Source: an uncultured Eubacteriales bacterium
GTDB lineage: Bacteria > Bacillota > Clostridia > Oscillospirales > Acutalibacteraceae
Direction of reading: 5' to 3'
Assembly: GCA_934457095.1 (NCBI GenBank)
Contig: CAKSHJ010000006.1
Coordinates: 22,947 to 86,946 of the forward strand
DNA: 64,000 nt
The position numbers were made by a program, and so were the translations under genes. The notes beneath the pieces were generated by a model. The model saw only the letters and a program-made list of their open reading frames with translations. It had not been told where the DNA came from and did no database searches. Of this stretch, positions 61,294 through 64,000 are shown piece by piece. Position 1 is the first letter of the stretch. Every line of letters begins with the position of its first letter.

Positions 61294-61320
61294 AAAAAAG
61301 CGGGCATAGTCGCCCGCTTT
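61294..61320 (-). terminator. Terminator of rpsU
   Basis: AAAGCGGGC/GCCCGCTTT stem followed by a T-run, 24 bases after the rpsU stop. Confidence 0.85.
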
Positions 61321-61343
61321 CTTGTTTTAAAATTTTGTAGAAT

Positions 61344-61520
61344 TTACTTAAATTTACGTTTTCTTGCAGCTTCGGACTTCTTTTTACGCTTTACAGAAGG
61401 CTTTTCATAAGCTTCTCTTTTGCGAACCTCAGCAATAACGCCTGCTCTTGCACACTGCTTTTTGAATCTTCTCAGCGCACTGTCCAGGGACTCGTTATCT
61501 TTGATTCTGATTTCAGCCAT
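61344..61520 (-). CDS. rpsU: 30S ribosomal protein S21
   Basis: 58 residues, [20 protein letters not shown] at the start, [20 protein letters not shown] basic tail; standard length and composition for Firmicute S21. GGGAGGG precedes ATG 61520. Confidence 0.96.
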   Translation of the reverse strand: MAEIRIKDNESLDSALRRFKKQCARAGVIAEVRKREAYEKPSVKRKKKSEAARKRKFK

Positions 61521-61581
61521 TTATCGTTTCCCTCCCATCCGCCGCCAGGCAGGGGTAATTGTATTCCATAACACATAAAAT

Positions 61582-61610
61582 ATTATACAGAGTTGCAACA
61601 GAGATGTCAA
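61582..61610 (-). promoter_or_regulatory. Promoter of rpsU
   Basis: Minus strand TTGACA (61605-61610), 17-base spacer, TATAAT (61582-61587): full consensus. Confidence 0.85.
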
Positions 61611-61677
61611 GCATTAACTGAAAAAAGTTTTTCTGAAAATGTAAAAAATTTGAGAAAAAATTATTTGACAAAAATGA

Positions 61678-61706
61678 TTGACTTCACTTTAAAAAAATGG
61701 TAGCAT
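61678..61706 (+). promoter_or_regulatory. Promoter of tRNA-Trp
   Basis: TTGACT (61678-61683), 17-base spacer, TAGCAT (61701-61706), about 30 bases before the tRNA. Confidence 0.55.
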
Positions 61707-61738
61707 AATAGATACATTGTATATATGATATAAAATTT

Positions 61739-61814
61739 AGGGGTATAGCTCAGTTGGTAGAGCAGCGGTCTCCAAAACCGCGTGCCGAGGGTTCAAGTCC
61801 TTCTGCCCCTGCCA
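61739..61814 (+). tRNA. tRNA-Trp(CCA)
   Basis: Acceptor AGGGGTA/TGCCCCT, G discriminator, encoded CCA, D-arm GCTCAGTTGGTAGAGC, anticodon loop CTCCAAA in GCGGT/ACCGC, T-loop GGTTCAAGTCC. Confidence 0.96.
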
Positions 61815-61821
61815 CACAGAG

Positions 61822-61855
61822 AGCCTTGGAACTGCTTTGGTTTCAAGGCTTTTCC
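61822..61855 (+). terminator. Terminator of tRNA-Trp
   Basis: AGCCTTGGAA/TTTCAAGGCT stem (one mismatch) followed by TTTTCCC. Confidence 0.65.
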
Positions 61856-62134
61856 CTTGCTTATTTGAGAGCGGTACACGGTCTGGCTAGCCAAATTTTT
61901 TTGCGCAAATCGAGTTCTGATTCCCCCGGCGGCATCCGGTTCAAGAATTCCGTCTGCTACATCATCAATAAAGCATCAATTTTTTCGCTCCGACTAAATA
62001 TCAGTCGAGGGTATTTCTTTATTTTCTGCGGTGCAGTTTTTAACCAAATTACGGCAGAGAAACATTATATCCGCATCAACTTTCCACAACCCTTTTGGAA
62101 CAACAATTTCTGTTTTCATACTTTGTCTGCTTCT
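61856..62134. other. Intergenic, nothing recognised
   Basis: No open frame with a ribosome binding site, no repeat and no integrase or attachment-site duplication of the tRNA 3' end was seen. Confidence 0.5.
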
Positions 62135-64000
62135 TTATCCTTGAATCAAATTTCCGTCGTCGTTCACCGCGCTGACGGTGTATTTTACCTTAAATTGCGC
62201 TTGTGCCGCATTGTCCTTTCGGGTAACACCCAAAATATTCCCCGCAAGCGGAATACGCAACGTGGTATTGGTGGCGCCGACTTTATGAACGCTTTGCAGC
62301 ACAACTGCCTTACCGCCGCTATAAAATGTATTTTCACTTTGTGTAATATCCACTATTTGTGTATCAGCAGTCGATAACGCCGGCATAATCACCCCGCCGA
62401 TTTCCAAGTAAATTTGTCGGTTCGTAGTAACGGCGTTCGGGCTGGCTACGGTACTCCACTCTGCGCCGGGTAAACGCTCAAACTCAATGCCCGTAACTGC
62501 AATGTCATACGCGTCATCGGCAGTTTCGGAGCTATTTTTACTCGTATTCGTAACACTGTAATTGTCCGGCATTTTCAGTTCGCTCTCGCCACTGACCGCC
62601 GCTACGGTAATGTACAGCGGCACCTCGCAGGAGGCCGCCGTGGGCGAACCGATAGTCACCACTTGCTCGTTACCATCGTCACCTTTCACGGTCATGGTAA
62701 CCGTATCTGGGGGCAAAATTTGCCCCACGCCTTCTTTTTTGACCATTTTTCCGCTAAGGGTATAAGTGTTTGCGGGCAACCAAATGTACATAACGCCGTT
62801 TTCGTTGGCGGTGGCGGTGTAGGCGGCATTGCCGACTGTGATATTTGCAACAGCCTGGGGCACGGCTGCGCCACCTTTGTCTTGCACGGTGAGCTTGACA
62901 AGCTGCAGGTTGGTGGGCGAGGCATTTTGTGGGCGCACAAACTCATTTGGGCTGGTGAGTTGGTTGGCTTTGTCCTCCGGGGTTTGTGCGTCGGTGAGTT
63001 GCACGTTGCCGCCGGTGATGGTGACGCTACCGCTTGTGCCAACTGCCGGCGTTGGCGCGGTGGGCACACTGGGGTTGGTACCACCATTACCGGAGCGACT
63101 GAACCAACCGTTATCAGTTTCTACGGTTGCCTGTCCATATGTTAGGCCTACATTCATTGTACCGGCATAAGCCTCCCACTGGGTCTTGCCCGGACCAATA
63201 GCAGTATAGCCGGAAATATTGACCAAACCGCCGGTGATTGCTACTGTACCGCCGTTGCCGCCCGGCGTACCACCGGTTGCACCGAGCATACCCTGTGCGC
63301 CGTTGCCGCCATGCCAGCCCCAACTAACACCTACATAGTTTGGTGGGGCACCCGAACCGCTTGCGCCGCCTGCCCCACCGGTGCCGCCTGCCCCGCCGGT
63401 GCCTCCGCCAATGCCCGCTGCATTTGCGCCGCCGGTAACCGTCAAGTTTCCTCCTGTAATGGTGACCGTGCCGCAGCTACCACCCCGGCCGCCGTTGCCG
63501 CCGTTACCGCCATTACCTCCGGCTCCGCCGCCACCACCACCGGGCCAAACGCCGCGTCTTACCCCGTCCGATTGAGCAGCTACTGTACCGGCTCCGCCCG
63601 CCGTGCCTGCCGCACCGTTTTCGCCGTCAGCGCCTTTGCCGCCGCCAATGCCGGCCGCGCCCGCGCCGCCGTTAACGGTCAACACACCGGCATGAATGGT
63701 TACCGTACCGGCAGTTTCAGCGTCATTACCGTGCCGTCCGCCCTCACCACCTGCACCACCTGCACCGCCTCTGCCGCCCTGCAAAGGTATGTTTTTATAA
63801 CCGTTGCTCGGTTTTTTGTAAGTAGAAGTGTCCTCGCCGTTTTCTCCGCTGTTACCAGTTACACCGCTTGCCCCGCGCTGCTGGGTGTAGCCCGGTGTGG
63901 CTGCGCTTGTGCCAATGCCAGCGCCGCCGTTGCCGCCCTGCACGGTCAGCTTGCCGGTGCCGGTTTCGTCTTGCAGTTTATCAATGGTCAGGGTCGCGTT
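62135..64000 (-). CDS. Large glycine-rich repeat surface protein (5' end outside window)
   Basis: At least 621 residues; the frame is open to base 64000. The right part is built of repeats such as VTITGGNLTVTGGANAAGIG alternating with low-complexity GGAGGTGGAG loops, typical of secreted clostridial proteins with beta-solenoid arrays. The left part has a carboxypeptidase-regulatory-like beta domain (AVANITVGNAAYTATANENG) and another beta domain. It ends without a sorting signal or membrane helix, so attachment must be by other means. The G+C is high in the repeats because of Gly codons. Confidence 0.82.
   Translation of the reverse strand, partial: NATLTIDKLQDETGTGKLTVQGGNGGAGIGTSAATPGYTQQRGASGVTGNSGENGEDTSTYKKPSNGYKNIPLQGGRGGAGGAGGEGGRHGNDAETAGTVTIHAGVLTVNGGAGAAGIGGGKGADGENGAAGTAGGAGTVAAQSDGVRRGVWPGGGGGGAGGNGGNGGNGGRGGSCGTVTITGGNLTVTGGANAAGIGGGTGGAGGTGGAGGASGSGAPPNYVGVSWGWHGGNGAQGMLGATGGTPGGNGGTVAITGGLVNISGYTAIGPGKTQWEAYAGTMNVGLTYGQATVETDNGWFSRSGNGGTNPSVPTAPTPAVGTSGSVTITGGNVQLTDAQTPEDKANQLTSPNEFVRPQNASPTNLQLVKLTVQDKGGAAVPQAVANITVGNAAYTATANENGVMYIWLPANTYTLSGKMVKKEGVGQILPPDTVTMTVKGDDGNEQVVTIGSPTAASCEVPLYITVAAVSGESELKMPDNYSVTNTSKNSSETADDAYDIAVTGIEFERLPGAEWSTVASPNAVTTNRQIYLEIGGVIMPALSTADTQIVDITQSENTFYSGGKAVVLQSVHKVGATNTTLRIPLAGNILGVTRKDNAAQAQFKVKYTVSAVNDDGNLIQG

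Noticed and set aside
61739..62377. 207-residue plus-strand frame beginning inside tRNA-Trp
   Set aside because: It starts within the tRNA, has no ribosome binding site, and continues antisense to the glycine-rich surface protein.
1..64000. CRISPR arrays, insertion sequences, prophage or integrase genes
   Set aside because: No regular direct-repeat array, transposase or recombinase motif was seen on reading both strands. A dedicated search would be needed to exclude short remnants.

Overview
The window looks like a chromosomal segment of a strictly anaerobic, spore-forming member of the Clostridia, probably a gut species of the Oscillospiraceae/Ruminococcaceae kind. Evidence: an uninterrupted sigma-K gene, a CwlD-type spore cortex amidase and a CotF-like coat pair; an [FeFe] hydrogenase with NuoE/NuoF partners; a split transketolase; superoxide reductase plus ferritin as oxygen/iron defence; moderate G+C with consensus TTGACA/TATAAT promoters and strong GGAGG ribosome binding sites. 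This placement is inferred from gene content only.

Layout. 1-3.1 kb: two-component system (kinase cut by the window edge) and a DUF11-like surface protein. 3.4-11.4 kb: tRNAs, an HD hydrolase/dUTPase/formate-nitrite-transporter operon with an attenuator-like leader, a complete arginine-to-spermidine operon (speD-speA-speE-speB), endonuclease IV and an O6-alkylguanine repair methyltransferase. 11.5-21 kb: a flavoprotein, a MarR-controlled heterodimeric ABC exporter, a short RecQ, sigK and coat genes. 21-30 kb: secreted M6 metalloprotease, Ldh-type dehydrogenase, secreted PI-PLC, a poorly conserved-looking stretch, an M23 protein, a candidate small RNA or leader. 30-37 kb: split transketolase, a second heterodimeric ABC exporter, radA, cwlD. 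37-38.8 kb: a sortase-type surface protein.

38.9-47.5 kb is the most striking part. A leftward operon encodes a LytTR regulator whose receiver domain has lost its phosphorylation residues, a C39-peptidase ABC exporter, an HlyD-type accessory protein and an unknown membrane-anchored protein. Facing it are two rightward cassettes, each of four tiny genes for double-glycine-leader peptides. Gene n of cassette 1 is the paralogue of gene n of cassette 2, so a four-gene unit was duplicated as a block; a Fur-family gene and a DUF421 gene now lie between the copies on the other strand. Direct repeats of the LytTR type (9 bp, 12 bp spacer) lie in the divergent control region. I read this as a multi-peptide bacteriocin or signalling system; no immunity gene or histidine kinase is recognisable.

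47.5-53.9 kb: small unknown genes, superoxide reductase, rhodanese, ferritin, a glutamate-cysteine-ligase-like enzyme next to a class II glutamine amidotransferase, PAP2 phosphatase, sugar transferase. 54-57.7 kb: trimeric [FeFe] hydrogenase operon with a Rex-like operator upstream. 58-61.5 kb: a conserved housekeeping run (zinc-ribbon protein, efp, M24 peptidase, divergent aroQ, yqeG, rpsU). 61.7-64 kb: tRNA-Trp and the C-terminal part of a large glycine-rich repeat surface protein that runs off the right edge. No rRNA, CRISPR array, transposase or integrase was recognised.
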